A stretch of DNA of 35,927 nt from a virus: the IMG/VR virus record IMGVR_UViG_3300022911_000012, positions 1 to 35,927 of that record; one strand, 5' to 3'. The notes under the pieces are model-generated. The model was not told where the DNA came from. It worked only from the letters and a program-made list of their open reading frames with translations, and searched no databases. Made by a program: the position numbers and the translations under genes. Numbering within the stretch: position 1 is the stretch's first letter; every line of letters starts with the position of its first letter. Positions 13,169 through 19,998 of the stretch are shown here, one piece after another.

Positions 13169-13387
13169 ATGGAAACCGAGACGTCGATGAACTTCGACCA
13201 GATGTACGACGAGCACGTGATCGAGTTCGCCGACCAGATCCTCGGGGTCAAGGAGTGGATGCGGATGTTCGGCAACAAAGATCACCCGCACTTCGGCCCG
13301 GTGACCGATCTCTGGGACCAGGCCGCCGCCGAGCTGGAGGATCGCGGCCTTCTCGCTGAGTTCAAGTACGAGCGGGGCATGGACTGA
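13169..13387 (+). CDS. Hypothetical acidic protein, 72 aa
   Basis: METETSMNFDQMYDEHVIEFADQILGVKEWM... is acidic and helical. ATG 13169 follows AAGGGAGCGCGGC; ATG 13187 (MNFDQ) is an alternative. Only 13 bases separate it from the next gene, with no RNA repeat between. Function unknown. Confidence 0.8.
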   Translation: METETSMNFDQMYDEHVIEFADQILGVKEWMRMFGNKDHPHFGPVTDLWDQAAAELEDRGLLAEFKYERGMD

Positions 13388-13400
13388 GAGGCGGGGACGC

Positions 13401-13592
13401 ATGAAGGTTTACCTGGTTGAGGGCGGTTTCAACTACGAGAACTCGACCGTGTTCGGGGTGAAGTCCACTCCGGATAAGGCCGAACGGATGCGAGCCGAGA
13501 TCGAGGCCGAGTCGACCTACGACTGGGTCAGCGTGAGCGAGTTCGAGGTGGACGAGGACGAGCCTGAGGTCAAGTTTGCGGGTGTCACCTGA
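13401..13592 (+). CDS. Hypothetical small protein, 63 aa
   Basis: MKVYLVEGGFNYENSTVFGVKSTPDKAERM... with an acidic C-terminal stretch (SEFEVDEDEPEVKF). The strand-helix-strand pattern (KVYLVEGG, then KAERMRAEIEAE) recalls the short phage family that reports itself as a beta-alpha-beta fold. RBS GAGGCGGGGACGC. RNA repeat E2 follows. Confidence 0.85.
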   Translation: MKVYLVEGGFNYENSTVFGVKSTPDKAERMRAEIEAESTYDWVSVSEFEVDEDEPEVKFAGVT

Positions 13593-13593
13593 T

Positions 13594-13652
13594 CCTGCGG
13601 TTGAGGTCGAGGCGCGGTGCGAACCGTGCCTGGACTCCGGCGCAGGGCCGGA
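13594..13652 (+). repeat. RNA repeat E2 (class I)
   Basis: P1 CCTGCG (13594-13599) / CGCAGG (13641-13646). Hairpin A arms GCGCGGT/ACCGTGC show a compensated T-A in place of the C-G pair of E1. Hairpin B TCCGGC/GCCGGA. Confidence 0.9.
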
Positions 13653-13671
13653 TGTAGGCGAGGAGTGCGCA

Positions 13672-13938
13672 ATGCCCGAGTTCAGCTACAACCTGTACGA
13701 CATCCACTCGATCCGGTCGATGTTCCGGGTGGCTCGCCTGGTCACTCCGAATGGCGACCAGGAGCGATGGATCGCCACCATGGATAACCGCACCTGGCGG
13801 ATGGACAACGGTCGCTGGCACGGAACCGGGGGCTGGGACGTCGCCCGCTACCTGGAGGGTGACATGCGTGAGCACCTGACGGAGCAGCTGTTCGAGTACG
13901 GCGTCACGCCGGATTCGGCGCTCTGGGAATCGTTCTGA
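13672..13938 (+). CDS. Hypothetical protein, 88 aa
   Basis: ATG 13672 behind GGCGAGGAGTGCGCA; the in-frame extension through E2 is an artefact. MPEFSYNLYDIHSIRSMFRVARLV... has aromatic-rich, Trp-containing repeats (RWIATMDNRTWRMDNGRWHGTGGW) suggestive of beta strands, then an amphipathic tail. Function unknown. Confidence 0.8.
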   Translation: MPEFSYNLYDIHSIRSMFRVARLVTPNGDQERWIATMDNRTWRMDNGRWHGTGGWDVARYLEGDMREHLTEQLFEYGVTPDSALWESF

Positions 13939-13939
13939 T

Positions 13940-13998
13940 CCTGCGGTTGAGGTCGAGGCGCGGCGCTGGCCGTGCCTGGACTCCGGCGCAGGGCCGGA
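13940..13998 (+). repeat. RNA repeat E3 (class I)
   Basis: P1 CCTGCG (13940-13945) / CGCAGG (13987-13992); hairpin A GCGCGGC-GCTG-GCCGTGC; hairpin B TCCGGC/GCCGGA. Followed by ACGGAACGAGGGAGACATC and ATG, an RBS string shared with other cassettes. Confidence 0.9.
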
Positions 13999-14016
13999 CG
14001 GAACGAGGGAGACATC

Positions 14017-14337
14017 ATGGGCGACGCCACGGCGGTCGAGATCATCACGGCGGCGGAACTGATCACGCCGGATGACTACACGACCGAACTGGGCAAGCGC
14101 TGGGCGGCGCACCGCAACGAGTGGGTGACCGTGACCGAGATCCGGCTGGCGCACACCGGCGGCCAGCTGGCGGGCTACATCGTGGCCGGTGACGACAACC
14201 ACGTGTTCGGCATGGCGGAGTGCACCGACGGATCCTCCAAGTCGGTGGCGCACTGCATCCTGGACACGGCGTCGGGCAGGGAGCACATGATCGCCAGTGT
14301 GATCGCTGTCTGGGCTGACAGCTGGGGCGGTAACTGA
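14017..14337 (+). CDS. Hypothetical protein, 106 aa
   Basis: ATG 14017 behind ACGAGGGAGACATC. MGDATAVEIITAAELITPDDY... has a helical start, then alternating strands (EWVTVTEIRLAHTGGQLAGYIVAGDDNHVFGMAEC) and two Cys. Soluble and acidic. Family unknown. Confidence 0.8.
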   Translation: MGDATAVEIITAAELITPDDYTTELGKRWAAHRNEWVTVTEIRLAHTGGQLAGYIVAGDDNHVFGMAECTDGSSKSVAHCILDTASGREHMIASVIAVWADSWGGN

Positions 14338-14338
14338 T

Positions 14339-14397
14339 CCTGCGGGTGAGGTCGAGGCGCGGCGTAGGCCGTGCCTGGACTCCGGCGCAGGGCCGGA
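14339..14397 (+). repeat. RNA repeat E4 (class I)
   Basis: P1 CCTGCG (14339-14344) / CGCAGG (14386-14391); hairpin A GCGCGGC-GTAG-GCCGTGC; hairpin B TCCGGC/GCCGGA. Confidence 0.9.
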
Positions 14398-14414
14398 TGG
14401 AGCAAGGGGGCGTC

Positions 14415-14660
14415 ATGCCGAAGTTCGAGATCCACGCCAACGGGGACCGTCAGGAAACCATCGAGCTGGAGATGCCCAAGATCGGGCTGCTGATCGAGGT
14501 GGTCAGCGCGTTCTGGACGCACGATGTGTTCCGCAACGAGGGTGGCTGCCCGTTCACGGTTGCGGTGGTCAAGCACGACGGCCGAACCGTGGCGTATGGG
14601 TGGCTGGAGCCTGCGGGTTGGATGTGGGACGACATCGACGAGGCTTACGACGAGAGCTGA
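14415..14660 (+). CDS. Hypothetical protein, 81 aa
   Basis: ATG 14415 behind AAGGGGGCGTC. MPKFEIHANGDRQETIELEM... is strand-rich at first, then ends WLEPAGWMWDDIDEAYDES, acidic with three Trp. Soluble. Function unknown. Confidence 0.8.
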   Translation: MPKFEIHANGDRQETIELEMPKIGLLIEVVSAFWTHDVFRNEGGCPFTVAVVKHDGRTVAYGWLEPAGWMWDDIDEAYDES

Positions 14661-14661
14661 T

Positions 14662-14720
14662 CCTGCGGTTGAGGTCGAGGCGCGGCGCTGGCCGTGCCTG
14701 GACTCCGGCGCAGGGCCGGA
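14662..14720 (+). repeat. RNA repeat E5 (class I)
   Basis: P1 CCTGCG (14662-14667) / CGCAGG (14709-14714); hairpin A GCGCGGC-GCTG-GCCGTGC; hairpin B TCCGGC/GCCGGA. Nearly identical to E3. Confidence 0.9.
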
Positions 14721-14738
14721 CGTACGGAAGGTGTGAGC

Positions 14739-14978
14739 ATGAGCTACCGCGTCGAGGTGCTGGAGCCGTTCACGGAGGCGCCGCTGGGCTTCCTGATGAC
14801 TGAGGACGACACCCAGGTCGCTACCTTCGGCACCCTGGATGATGTCCGGCAGGCCATCGGCGAGTCGATTGCCGCTGGCCGCCCGATGGACTACCTGGTC
14901 GAGGACGAGAGCGGCGAGCATGTCGGCGTGGCCTACGCCGATGGGGAGGTGTGGCACTACGAACTGCCCGAGGACTGA
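14739..14978 (+). CDS. Hypothetical acidic protein, 79 aa
   Basis: ATG 14739 behind GGAAGGTGTGAGC. MSYRVEVLEPFTEAPLGFLMTEDDTQVATFGTLDDVRQAIGES... has the strand-helix layout of small single-domain phage proteins and a strongly acidic tail. Function unknown. Confidence 0.8.
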   Translation: MSYRVEVLEPFTEAPLGFLMTEDDTQVATFGTLDDVRQAIGESIAAGRPMDYLVEDESGEHVGVAYADGEVWHYELPED

Positions 14979-14979
14979 T

Positions 14980-15037
14980 CCTGTGGTTGAGGGTGCGGGC
15001 CGCTACGGCGGCTCGTCGCCTCCGGCACAGGGCCGGA
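14980..15037 (+). repeat. RNA repeat E6 (class I)
   Basis: P1 CCTGTG (14980-14985) / CACAGG (15026-15031); hairpin A changed to GGGCCGC/GCGGCTC with a GAGG/CCTC outer stem; hairpin B TCCGGC/GCCGGA. Confidence 0.9.
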
Positions 15038-15053
15038 TGAGAGCGAGGGCACG

Positions 15054-15308
15054 ATGACCTTCCGAATGATGATCCGTGAGGCTGTCAAGGGTGGCGGCAT
15101 CGAGGAGTATCACCCCGAGGTCAGCGCCAAAGAGATCGACTACTTCGTCACGGTCACGGAGAAGTTCTACGGGGCCTGCCCGCAGTTCTTCGCGGTGACG
15201 ATCATTGACGAGGACACCGACGAACCGGTGCTGTACGGGGCTCGCCAGGAGGGCGACGTGTGGCGCTGGAGCGGGGCGTACTACGCACCACGGCCGAAAG
15301 GCTACTGA
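15054..15308 (+). CDS. Hypothetical protein, 84 aa
   Basis: MTFRMMIREAVKGGGIEEYHPEVSAKEIDYFVTVTEKFYGACPQFFAVTIIDEDTDEPV... is mixed alpha/beta with an aromatic C-terminus (WRWSGAYYAPRPKGY). RBS GAGAGCGAGGGCACG. Function unknown. Confidence 0.8.
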   Translation: MTFRMMIREAVKGGGIEEYHPEVSAKEIDYFVTVTEKFYGACPQFFAVTIIDEDTDEPVLYGARQEGDVWRWSGAYYAPRPKGY

Positions 15309-15309
15309 T

Positions 15310-15368
15310 CCTGCGGTTGAGGTCGAGGCGCGGCGTAGGCCGTGCCTGGACTCCGGCGCAGGGCCGGA
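15310..15368 (+). repeat. RNA repeat E7 (class I)
   Basis: P1 CCTGCG (15310-15315) / CGCAGG (15357-15362); hairpin A GCGCGGC-GTAG-GCCGTGC; hairpin B TCCGGC/GCCGGA. Confidence 0.9.
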
Positions 15369-15384
15369 CGGAAGTGAGGGCATC

Positions 15385-15876
15385 ATGACCAGGATCATCG
15401 ACCAGCGGGTCCGGGACTTCGTCGCCGAGACCGGGCTGGATCTCGTGGCGGTCAGCGAGTACGTCGAGGACGTCGTGACCGGCTACATCGGCACCCTGCT
15501 GTGGAGCGAGTCGTGCAACGGCACGGCGCCGTTGCACGTCTGCGACCACCTCAGTAGGCAAGGTGACGAGGCGGCCGACTGCGACACGAGCTTGGACTCG
15601 CTGGGCTACGCCGAGAACGATCTCGCCGGGGAGGCTTACGACTCGATCCGGGAGGACGTCGCGGACTTCGTCTGCGCCAACTGGGCGGACCTGTACGGCT
15701 CCGACATGGACGCCGGGCAGGCCGGTCACGACTTCCTGCTCACCCGCAACCACCACGGTGCGGGTTTCTGGGACCGGGGGCTCGGCGAGCGTGGCGACAG
15801 GCTCACGGCCAACGCTCACCCGTACGGCGCAACCGACGCCTACGTGGGAGACGACGAGCTGGTCTACGTGAGCTGA
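15385..15876 (+). CDS. Conserved phage protein, 163 aa
   Basis: The C-terminal part (AGHDFLLTRNHHGAGFWDRGLGERGDRLTANAHPYG, about residues 113-148) matches a motif I recall in many actinophage and other phage proteins of unknown role (HDFW.TRNGHGAGFWDR). The His/Asp/Arg residues of this motif look catalytic or nucleotide-binding. The N-terminus is acidic with three Cys. ATG 15385 follows AGTGAGGGCATC. Confidence 0.85.
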   Translation: MTRIIDQRVRDFVAETGLDLVAVSEYVEDVVTGYIGTLLWSESCNGTAPLHVCDHLSRQGDEAADCDTSLDSLGYAENDLAGEAYDSIREDVADFVCANWADLYGSDMDAGQAGHDFLLTRNHHGAGFWDRGLGERGDRLTANAHPYGATDAYVGDDELVYVS

Positions 15877-15878
15877 TC

Positions 15879-15937
15879 GTCCAGATGAGGGTGAGCGCCG
15901 GTTACGCCCGGCGCTTCGCCTCCGGTGGATGGCCGGC
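15879..15937 (+). repeat. RNA repeat E8 (class I, diverged)
   Basis: P1 GTCCA (15879-15883) pairs with TGGAT (15926-15930), a covarying replacement of the usual pair. Hairpin A GCGCCGG/CCGGCGC; hairpin B is shorter (CCGG/CCGG). Confidence 0.75.
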
Positions 15938-15957
15938 CGATTTCCAGGAGGAATCTC

Positions 15958-16227
15958 ATGATCGCCAACCTGATCGACAAGACTCACGCCATCGGCGGTA
16001 TCCGGGTGGCCGAGCGTCCCCGCCGTGCTGTGCGGCGCGGTGGCCCTGTGGTCATCGTGTCGCTGGCTGACGGTTCCGAGAAGGTCTACCCGGTCGGCCG
16101 TGATGTCGAGGTCACGGGCTGGACGGAGCCGTTCCAAGCGGGTCCGGTCAAGGCCCTTGTCGGTGGTCAGCGCATCGACTACGCCGAGCGTACGGCCAAC
16201 TTCACCGTGAGCCGTAACCCTCGCTGA
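15958..16227 (+). CDS. Hypothetical basic protein, 89 aa
   Basis: ATG 15958 behind CCAGGAGGAATCTC, one of the best RBSs here. Unlike its neighbours it is basic, with Arg-rich stretches (RVAERPRRAVRRGG) and small beta strands (PVVIVSLADGSEKVYPVGRDVEVTGW), so it may bind nucleic acid. It ends just before a promoter, so it may close a transcription unit. Confidence 0.8.
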   Translation: MIANLIDKTHAIGGIRVAERPRRAVRRGGPVVIVSLADGSEKVYPVGRDVEVTGWTEPFQAGPVKALVGGQRIDYAERTANFTVSRNPR

Positions 16228-16233
16228 GCCGAG

Positions 16234-16276
16234 TGTCACGGCCAACTTGACAGGGTAGGGTGAGGGCCGCTACTGT
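16234..16276 (+). promoter_or_regulatory. Rightward promoter 5 with operator half-sites
   Basis: TTGACA (16247-16252), 18-bp spacer, TACTGT (16271-16276). TGTCA (16234-16238) and TTGACA form the dyad in its relaxed form. Serves 16313 onward. Confidence 0.85.
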
Positions 16277-16312
16277 GGTCCTCAGCAAGGCAACGAGCGA
16301 GAGGAACGGGAC

Positions 16313-16510
16313 ATGGCAATCACACAGGACGTACTGGCGGGCAGTGCCGCATACGACGCGGTAGCCCAGACGGAGAGCGTCGAGGAGAAGCGACACCTGC
16401 TCCGGGCGTTCCGGCCGGGCGTGCTGCACTACCTCGCCGATGCGGTCTACGTGGAATGGGAGGGGCTGCGCGAGGAGACCGTGATCAACAACATCCTGAC
16501 CGAACTCTGA
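16313..16510 (+). CDS. Hypothetical protein, 65 aa
   Basis: First gene after promoter 5. MAITQDVLAGSAAYDAVAQTESVEEKRHLLRAF... is helical and soluble, with a C-terminal EETVINNILTEL helix. RBS GAGAGGAACGGGAC. Function unknown. Confidence 0.8.
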   Translation: MAITQDVLAGSAAYDAVAQTESVEEKRHLLRAFRPGVLHYLADAVYVEWEGLREETVINNILTEL

Positions 16511-16511
16511 T

Positions 16512-16569
16512 CCTGTGGTTGAGGGTGCGGGCCGCTACGGCGGCCCGATGCCTCCGGCACAGGGCCGGA
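16512..16569 (+). repeat. RNA repeat E9 (class I)
   Basis: P1 CCTGTG (16512-16517) / CACAGG (16558-16563); hairpin A GGGCCGC/GCGGCCC, a full Watson-Crick version of the G-T pair seen in E6; hairpin B TCCGGC/GCCGGA. Confidence 0.9.
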
Positions 16570-16589
16570 AGTGAGCACGAGGAGCGACT

Positions 16590-16949
16590 GTGAAGCTGCA
16601 CACCGACATCCTGACGTCGATGAACATCGACGAGGCGCTGAACCGAGCCAAGGAGGCGGGCAAGGTCACTCGGGACATCTACTTCGTCCAGAAGAACGGC
16701 GCCGGATCTCGGTCCCGCCGGGCCGGGTACGAGATCCAGCTGGGCACCGACGACAAGACGTCGGGACCGACCAACTCCCGGCGCTTCAAGAACAGCGGCT
16801 GGACCGGCGCCGACACGGTGTACGCGGCGACCTACGACGAGTGGGGATGGTTCATCGCCCAGCTCTTCGAGGTGGACCCCGACGCCATCTTCGGCAACTA
16901 CAAGGGCGTGGAGGACTTCCACGAGCAGACCAAGAACGCGTATCGCTGA
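16590..16949 (+). CDS. Hypothetical protein, 119 aa
   Basis: GTG 16590 behind ACGAGGAGCGACT. MKLHTDILTSMNIDEALNRAKEAGKVTRDIYFVQK... is followed by a strand-rich Gly/Ser section (GYEIQLGTDDKTSGPTNSRRFKNSG) and a YDEWGWFIAQLFEVDPDAIFG segment, a layout I recall from uncharacterised actinophage proteins. Function unknown. Confidence 0.82.
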   Translation: MKLHTDILTSMNIDEALNRAKEAGKVTRDIYFVQKNGAGSRSRRAGYEIQLGTDDKTSGPTNSRRFKNSGWTGADTVYAATYDEWGWFIAQLFEVDPDAIFGNYKGVEDFHEQTKNAYR

Positions 16950-16950
16950 T

Positions 16951-17008
16951 CCTGCGGTTGAGGGTGGGCGCCGGGCAACCGGCGCCATGCCTCCGGCGCA
17001 GGGCCGGA
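16951..17008 (+). repeat. RNA repeat E10 (class I)
   Basis: P1 CCTGCG (16951-16956) / CGCAGG (16997-17002); hairpin A changed to GGCGCCGG/CCGGCGCC; hairpin B TCCGGC/GCCGGA. Confidence 0.9.
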
Positions 17009-17026
17009 CAGAATGAGGGAGACATC

Positions 17027-17407
17027 ATGGGCAGCGTCCTGGACTACTTCGTCCGTCACATCACGCTGGTGCTCGACAACGACGAGGCGACCTACAACCG
17101 GATGACACGGACGGCGATCCGCATCGTCCGCAACAGCGGGGTCACGGTCTCCGAGTGGAAGAAGATGGACAGCGAGGACCGCCGCGACGAGTACGCCATG
17201 AAGATCGGCGAGCGTCTGGTGGAGATCATCGAGGACGAGTACCTCGCCGAGGCGGTCAGTGACGGCACGGTCGGCGCACAGCTGATCAGCGAGGTCATGA
17301 TCACCGGTGACAACGCGTTCGTCTACGAGATCGGCAGTCACTACATCCCCGAAGACGCCGACGTCGTCGACCTGCTTGACGACGAGGACGACGACGACAT
17401 CTTCTGA
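17027..17407 (+). CDS. Hypothetical acidic protein, 126 aa
   Basis: ATG 17027 behind ATGAGGGAGACATC. Helical N-terminus (DYFVRHITLVLDNDEATYNRMTRTAIRIVRNSG), a charged middle, and a strongly acidic tail (VVDLLDDEDDDDIF). The acidic tail could mimic DNA or bind a basic partner; that is speculation. Family unknown. Confidence 0.82.
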   Translation: MGSVLDYFVRHITLVLDNDEATYNRMTRTAIRIVRNSGVTVSEWKKMDSEDRRDEYAMKIGERLVEIIEDEYLAEAVSDGTVGAQLISEVMITGDNAFVYEIGSHYIPEDADVVDLLDDEDDDDIF

Positions 17408-17408
17408 T

Positions 17409-17466
17409 CCTGCGAATGAGGGTGCGGGCCGCTACGGCGGCTCGTCGCCTCCGGCGCAGGGCCGGA
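17409..17466 (+). repeat. RNA repeat E11 (class I)
   Basis: P1 CCTGCG (17409-17414) / CGCAGG (17455-17460); core GAATGAGG; hairpin A GGGCCGC/GCGGCTC; hairpin B TCCGGC/GCCGGA. Confidence 0.9.
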
Positions 17467-17484
17467 TGGAACGAGGGAGTGGCG

Positions 17485-17769
17485 ATGGCAACCCTTTACG
17501 GCGTGATTTACACGGCCGACGACGAGAGCACCACCGAGCACTCGGCCCACATCACCAAAGATGACGCGGCACGGGCTGGCGCTGAGCTGGTCAAAGCCGA
17601 GGTCGAGCGGATCAGGTCGTGGGACCCGTCAGCGCCTGACCTGCCCGAGGTGTGGGCGGGCGACTGGGACCTGATCGACTGGATGCGTTCGCACTACGAG
17701 GTGCGGCTGGAGATCGAGCCGGTCGAGGTCTCCGAAGATGTGATCCGGGCGCTGATTGCCCGGCGCTGA
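17485..17769 (+). CDS. Hypothetical protein, 94 aa
   Basis: ATG 17485 behind ACGAGGGAGTGGCG. MATLYGVIYTADDESTTEHSAHITKDDAARAGAELVKAEVERIRSW... is acidic, with a beta-alpha start and a Trp-rich middle (EVWAGDWDLIDWM). Function unknown. Confidence 0.8.
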   Translation: MATLYGVIYTADDESTTEHSAHITKDDAARAGAELVKAEVERIRSWDPSAPDLPEVWAGDWDLIDWMRSHYEVRLEIEPVEVSEDVIRALIARR

Positions 17770-17770
17770 T

Positions 17771-17828
17771 CCTGCGGATGAGGGTGCGGGCCGCTACGGC
17801 GGCTCGTCGCCTCCGGCGCAGGGCCGGA
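17771..17828 (+). repeat. RNA repeat E12 (class I)
   Basis: P1 CCTGCG (17771-17776) / CGCAGG (17817-17822); core GGATGAGG; hairpins as in E11. Confidence 0.9.
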
Positions 17829-17846
17829 TGGAACGAGGGAGACACC

Positions 17847-18215
17847 ATGACCATGCCCCACATCAAGGTCTACCGCGAGTGGACCATCTGGGAGAACGAG
17901 GGCGACGACGAGCCCACCGTGGTCAAGCAGGAGGAAGACACCTACCCCTGCTTCCCCGATGCGATCGACCACCAGGACGGCCTGACGGTCGTCGACCTGG
18001 CGGTGGCGGTCCTGGAGGGCAAGCTCTACGTGACCGAGACCAGCAACCACCCGTGGTCGCTGGGGAGCTGGTACAGCGCCACTCCTGGCCCCGATCACAG
18101 CTGGGGCATGAACGGCGCTGACGAGAGCCTGACGGCGCACCTGGAGGGCTTCACGCCGGAAGAGGAGACGACGATCTTCGAGACGGTGAGCAAGCACGTG
18201 CCGTCGATGCGCTGA
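17847..18215 (+). CDS. Hypothetical protein, 122 aa
   Basis: ATG 17847 behind ACGAGGGAGACACC. MTMPHIKVYREWTIWENEGDDEPTVVKQEED..., an acidic protein with an aromatic loop (NHPWSLGSWYSATPGPDHSWG) and a helical C-terminus. Family unknown. Confidence 0.82.
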   Translation: MTMPHIKVYREWTIWENEGDDEPTVVKQEEDTYPCFPDAIDHQDGLTVVDLAVAVLEGKLYVTETSNHPWSLGSWYSATPGPDHSWGMNGADESLTAHLEGFTPEEETTIFETVSKHVPSMR

Positions 18216-18275
18216 CCGTACGGATGAGGGTGGCTGCCAGCACGCTGGCAGCTCGCCTCCGGCGTACGGGCCGGA
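18216..18275 (+). repeat. RNA repeat E13 (class I, CGTACG type)
   Basis: P1 CCGTAC (18216-18221) / GTACGG (18264-18269); hairpin A GCTGCCAGC/GCTGGCAGC, 9 bp and unrelated in sequence to earlier copies; hairpin B TCCGGC/GCCGGA. Confidence 0.92.
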
Positions 18276-18293
18276 CTGACGAAGGGAAACACC

Positions 18294-18629
18294 ATGAGCC
18301 TGGACTGGGACACCACCGAGTGCGTCGAGGACGTCACCGGCGAGGAGCACTGGAAGATCACCGAGGCCATCATCTGGGGCACGATGGCCGTGGACATGGG
18401 CCGGATCACCGAGGCGAACTACAAGAAGTTCGCCAAGCGGATCGACATGGTGCAGGGCCTGTACGGCGCCCTGTGCCAGGTCTTCGAGGACGGGAAGATC
18501 GTGGACCGCCCGGTCACCGAGGAAGACATCCGCCGGCGCATCGGTCTGAGGACCAATGTGACCACGACCAGCGACACCAAGTTCAACAAGCGGATGGCCG
18601 ATGCGCTTCAGCGCAGGGGCCGGGCCTGA
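18294..18629 (+). CDS. Hypothetical protein, 111 aa
   Basis: ATG 18294 behind GACGAAGGGAAACACC. MSLDWDTTECVEDVTGEEHWKITEAIIWGTMAVDMGRITEANYKKFAKRID... has a long amphipathic helical middle (TEAIIWGTMAVDMGRI) and a basic C-terminus, close to families I recall from actinophages as unknowns. Soluble. Confidence 0.83.
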   Translation: MSLDWDTTECVEDVTGEEHWKITEAIIWGTMAVDMGRITEANYKKFAKRIDMVQGLYGALCQVFEDGKIVDRPVTEEDIRRRIGLRTNVTTTSDTKFNKRMADALQRRGRA

Positions 18630-18689
18630 CCGTACGGATGAGGGTGGGCGCCAGCACGCTGGCGCCGCGCCTCCGGCGTACGGGCCGGA
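18630..18689 (+). repeat. RNA repeat E14 (class I, CGTACG type)
   Basis: P1 CCGTAC (18630-18635) / GTACGG (18678-18683); hairpin A GGCGCCAGC/GCTGGCGCC, compensated relative to E13; hairpin B TCCGGC/GCCGGA. Confidence 0.92.
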
Positions 18690-18707
18690 ACGACGAAAGG
18701 AAGCAAG

Positions 18708-18995
18708 ATGCAGCGAGACAACCTGGCCATCGCGGTGTCCTACGAGGGCGAGCGGGAGGTTGACAGCGGCGGTGTGAGCAAGCTGGCCGAGCTGTACCGC
18801 CAGATGCAGTACGGCGCGGACATCCGGATACTGAGCGTGGCCGCGCTGGACGAGGGCGGGGTGCTGGTGCCGGTGAAGCACGAGATGCTGCCCTACACCT
18901 TCGACGACAACTCGATGGCCTACCCGGTCGTCAAGGTGACCATGCCGGACGGCCTGGCCGAGTGGGCGACCTTTTCGCTGGACGGCCGCGCCTAA
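18708..18995 (+). CDS. Hypothetical protein, 95 aa
   Basis: ATG 18708 behind AAAGGAAGCAAG. MQRDNLAIAVSYEGEREVDSGGVSKLAELYRQMQYGADIRILSVAALDEGGVLV... is mixed alpha/beta, then strands up to a TFSLDGRA end. It is the last gene before promoter 6. Function unknown. Confidence 0.8.
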   Translation: MQRDNLAIAVSYEGEREVDSGGVSKLAELYRQMQYGADIRILSVAALDEGGVLVPVKHEMLPYTFDDNSMAYPVVKVTMPDGLAEWATFSLDGRA

Positions 18996-18996
18996 T

Positions 18997-19052
18997 CGTG
19001 CGCTGATGGTGGCGCCCGGCTTCGGCCGGGCGTTGCCACCGTCGCATGACGG
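18997..19052 (+). repeat. RNA repeat E15 (class II)
   Basis: P1 CGTGC / GCATG (loop 19044-19047, one G-T pair); hairpin A GGTGGC...GCCACC enclosing GCCCGGC/GCCGGGC; hairpin B CCGTC/GACGG. It lies directly before a promoter, so here it ends a transcription unit. Confidence 0.9.
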
Positions 19053-19058
19053 ACACAC

Positions 19059-19100
19059 TGTCACGACCAACTTGACAGTGGGGTTGAGATGCACTACGTT
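19059..19100 (+). promoter_or_regulatory. Rightward promoter 6 with operator half-sites
   Basis: TTGACA (19072-19077), 17-bp spacer, TACGTT (19095-19100); TGTCA at 19059. The start-region string TCTCAGCAGGGAAAAC is shared with promoter 7. Confidence 0.88.
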
Positions 19101-19136
19101 GGGTCTCAGCAGGGAAAACGACACACGGAGGTCACC

Positions 19137-19550
19137 ATGGGGAAGCTGCTCGCATCCAAGTTCCTGGAGCAGGTCATTCACCAGATGCCGGAGGACGTAC
19201 TGGCCAACTACGGCAACTGCAGCGTGCCGGAGTCACACGAAAGCCCTGGTGCTCGGTTCCTCAACGGAGCACGTCAGGGCTTCCTGCAGATCCTGGATCA
19301 GTACAACGGCGAGAGCCGGCAGGAGACCCAGGACAAGGTCTGGGGCGTGGCCGCGGAATGCCCGGCTGGAGTCATCAGCCTGCTTTGGGAGCAGTTCGCC
19401 GACCTGCACGCCTACCGCGAGGACATCGAAATGGAGATGCGCTCGCTGAACGACATGGCGCACATCGCGTTGCAGCAGATCGCCGAGCGCGTCATCCAGG
19501 AACTGCTCAACGAGTGGTTCGACCAGCTGGAAGCGCCCGAATACTACTGA
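19137..19550 (+). CDS. Hypothetical protein, 137 aa
   Basis: ATG 19137 behind ACGGAGGTCACC. Largely helical (LLASKFLEQVIHQMPEDVLANY; EQFADLHAYREDIEMEM; IALQQIAERVIQELLNEWFDQLE), probably a small helical bundle. First gene after promoter 6. Function unknown. Confidence 0.83.
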   Translation: MGKLLASKFLEQVIHQMPEDVLANYGNCSVPESHESPGARFLNGARQGFLQILDQYNGESRQETQDKVWGVAAECPAGVISLLWEQFADLHAYREDIEMEMRSLNDMAHIALQQIAERVIQELLNEWFDQLEAPEYY

Positions 19551-19606
19551 CGTACGGATGATGGTGCGGCCCGGGTGACCGGGCCGATGCCACCGCTGTA
19601 CGGCGG
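19551..19606 (+). repeat. RNA repeat E16 (class II, CGTAC type)
   Basis: P1 CGTAC (19551-19555) / GTACG (19598-19602); hairpin A CGGCCCGG/CCGGGCCG; hairpin B CCGCT/GGCGG with one G-T pair. Confidence 0.88.
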
Positions 19607-19628
19607 AACGATCGAGAGTGAGGCAGGC

Positions 19629-19922
19629 ATGACAACCTCTTACGTGCTGACGGTTCGGCACCCCGACTACGGCAACGAGTACACGGTCGACGGCGACGTG
19701 CATGTCGTCGACATCGACCTGGGCAACGGGTTCTTCGTGCGACCCGGTGACTACGAGACCGCAATGGATTTCGCGCTCTCTGTCGACAGGCTGTCGGACG
19801 TGCCGATCACCTCCCCGGTCTTCTCGGCCGGTCTGGCCATTTTCAGGGAGGCGCTGAGGGACTGGGACAACGTGCTGCCGATCATCGACGAGTACGAGCA
19901 GGAGCGCCGCCGCGTCGCCTGA
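19629..19922 (+). CDS. Hypothetical protein, 97 aa
   Basis: ATG 19629 behind GAGTGAGGCAGGC. MTTSYVLTVRHPDYGNEYTVDGDVHVVDIDLGNGFFVRPGDYETAM... is strand-rich then helical, acidic, with a charged tail (DEYEQERRRVA). Function unknown. Confidence 0.8.
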   Translation: MTTSYVLTVRHPDYGNEYTVDGDVHVVDIDLGNGFFVRPGDYETAMDFALSVDRLSDVPITSPVFSAGLAIFREALRDWDNVLPIIDEYEQERRRVA

Positions 19923-19923
19923 T

Positions 19924-19979
19924 CCGTGCGCTGATGGTGCGGCCCGGTCATCCGGGCCGCCGCCACCGCCGCACGGCGG
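19924..19979 (+). repeat. RNA repeat E17 (class II)
   Basis: P1 CCGTGC (19924-19929) / GCACGG (19971-19976), fully Watson-Crick; hairpin A GCGGCCCGG/CCGGGCCGC; hairpin B CCGCC/GGCGG. Confidence 0.92.
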
Positions 19980-19998
19980 AATGATCGAGGGAGCAACC

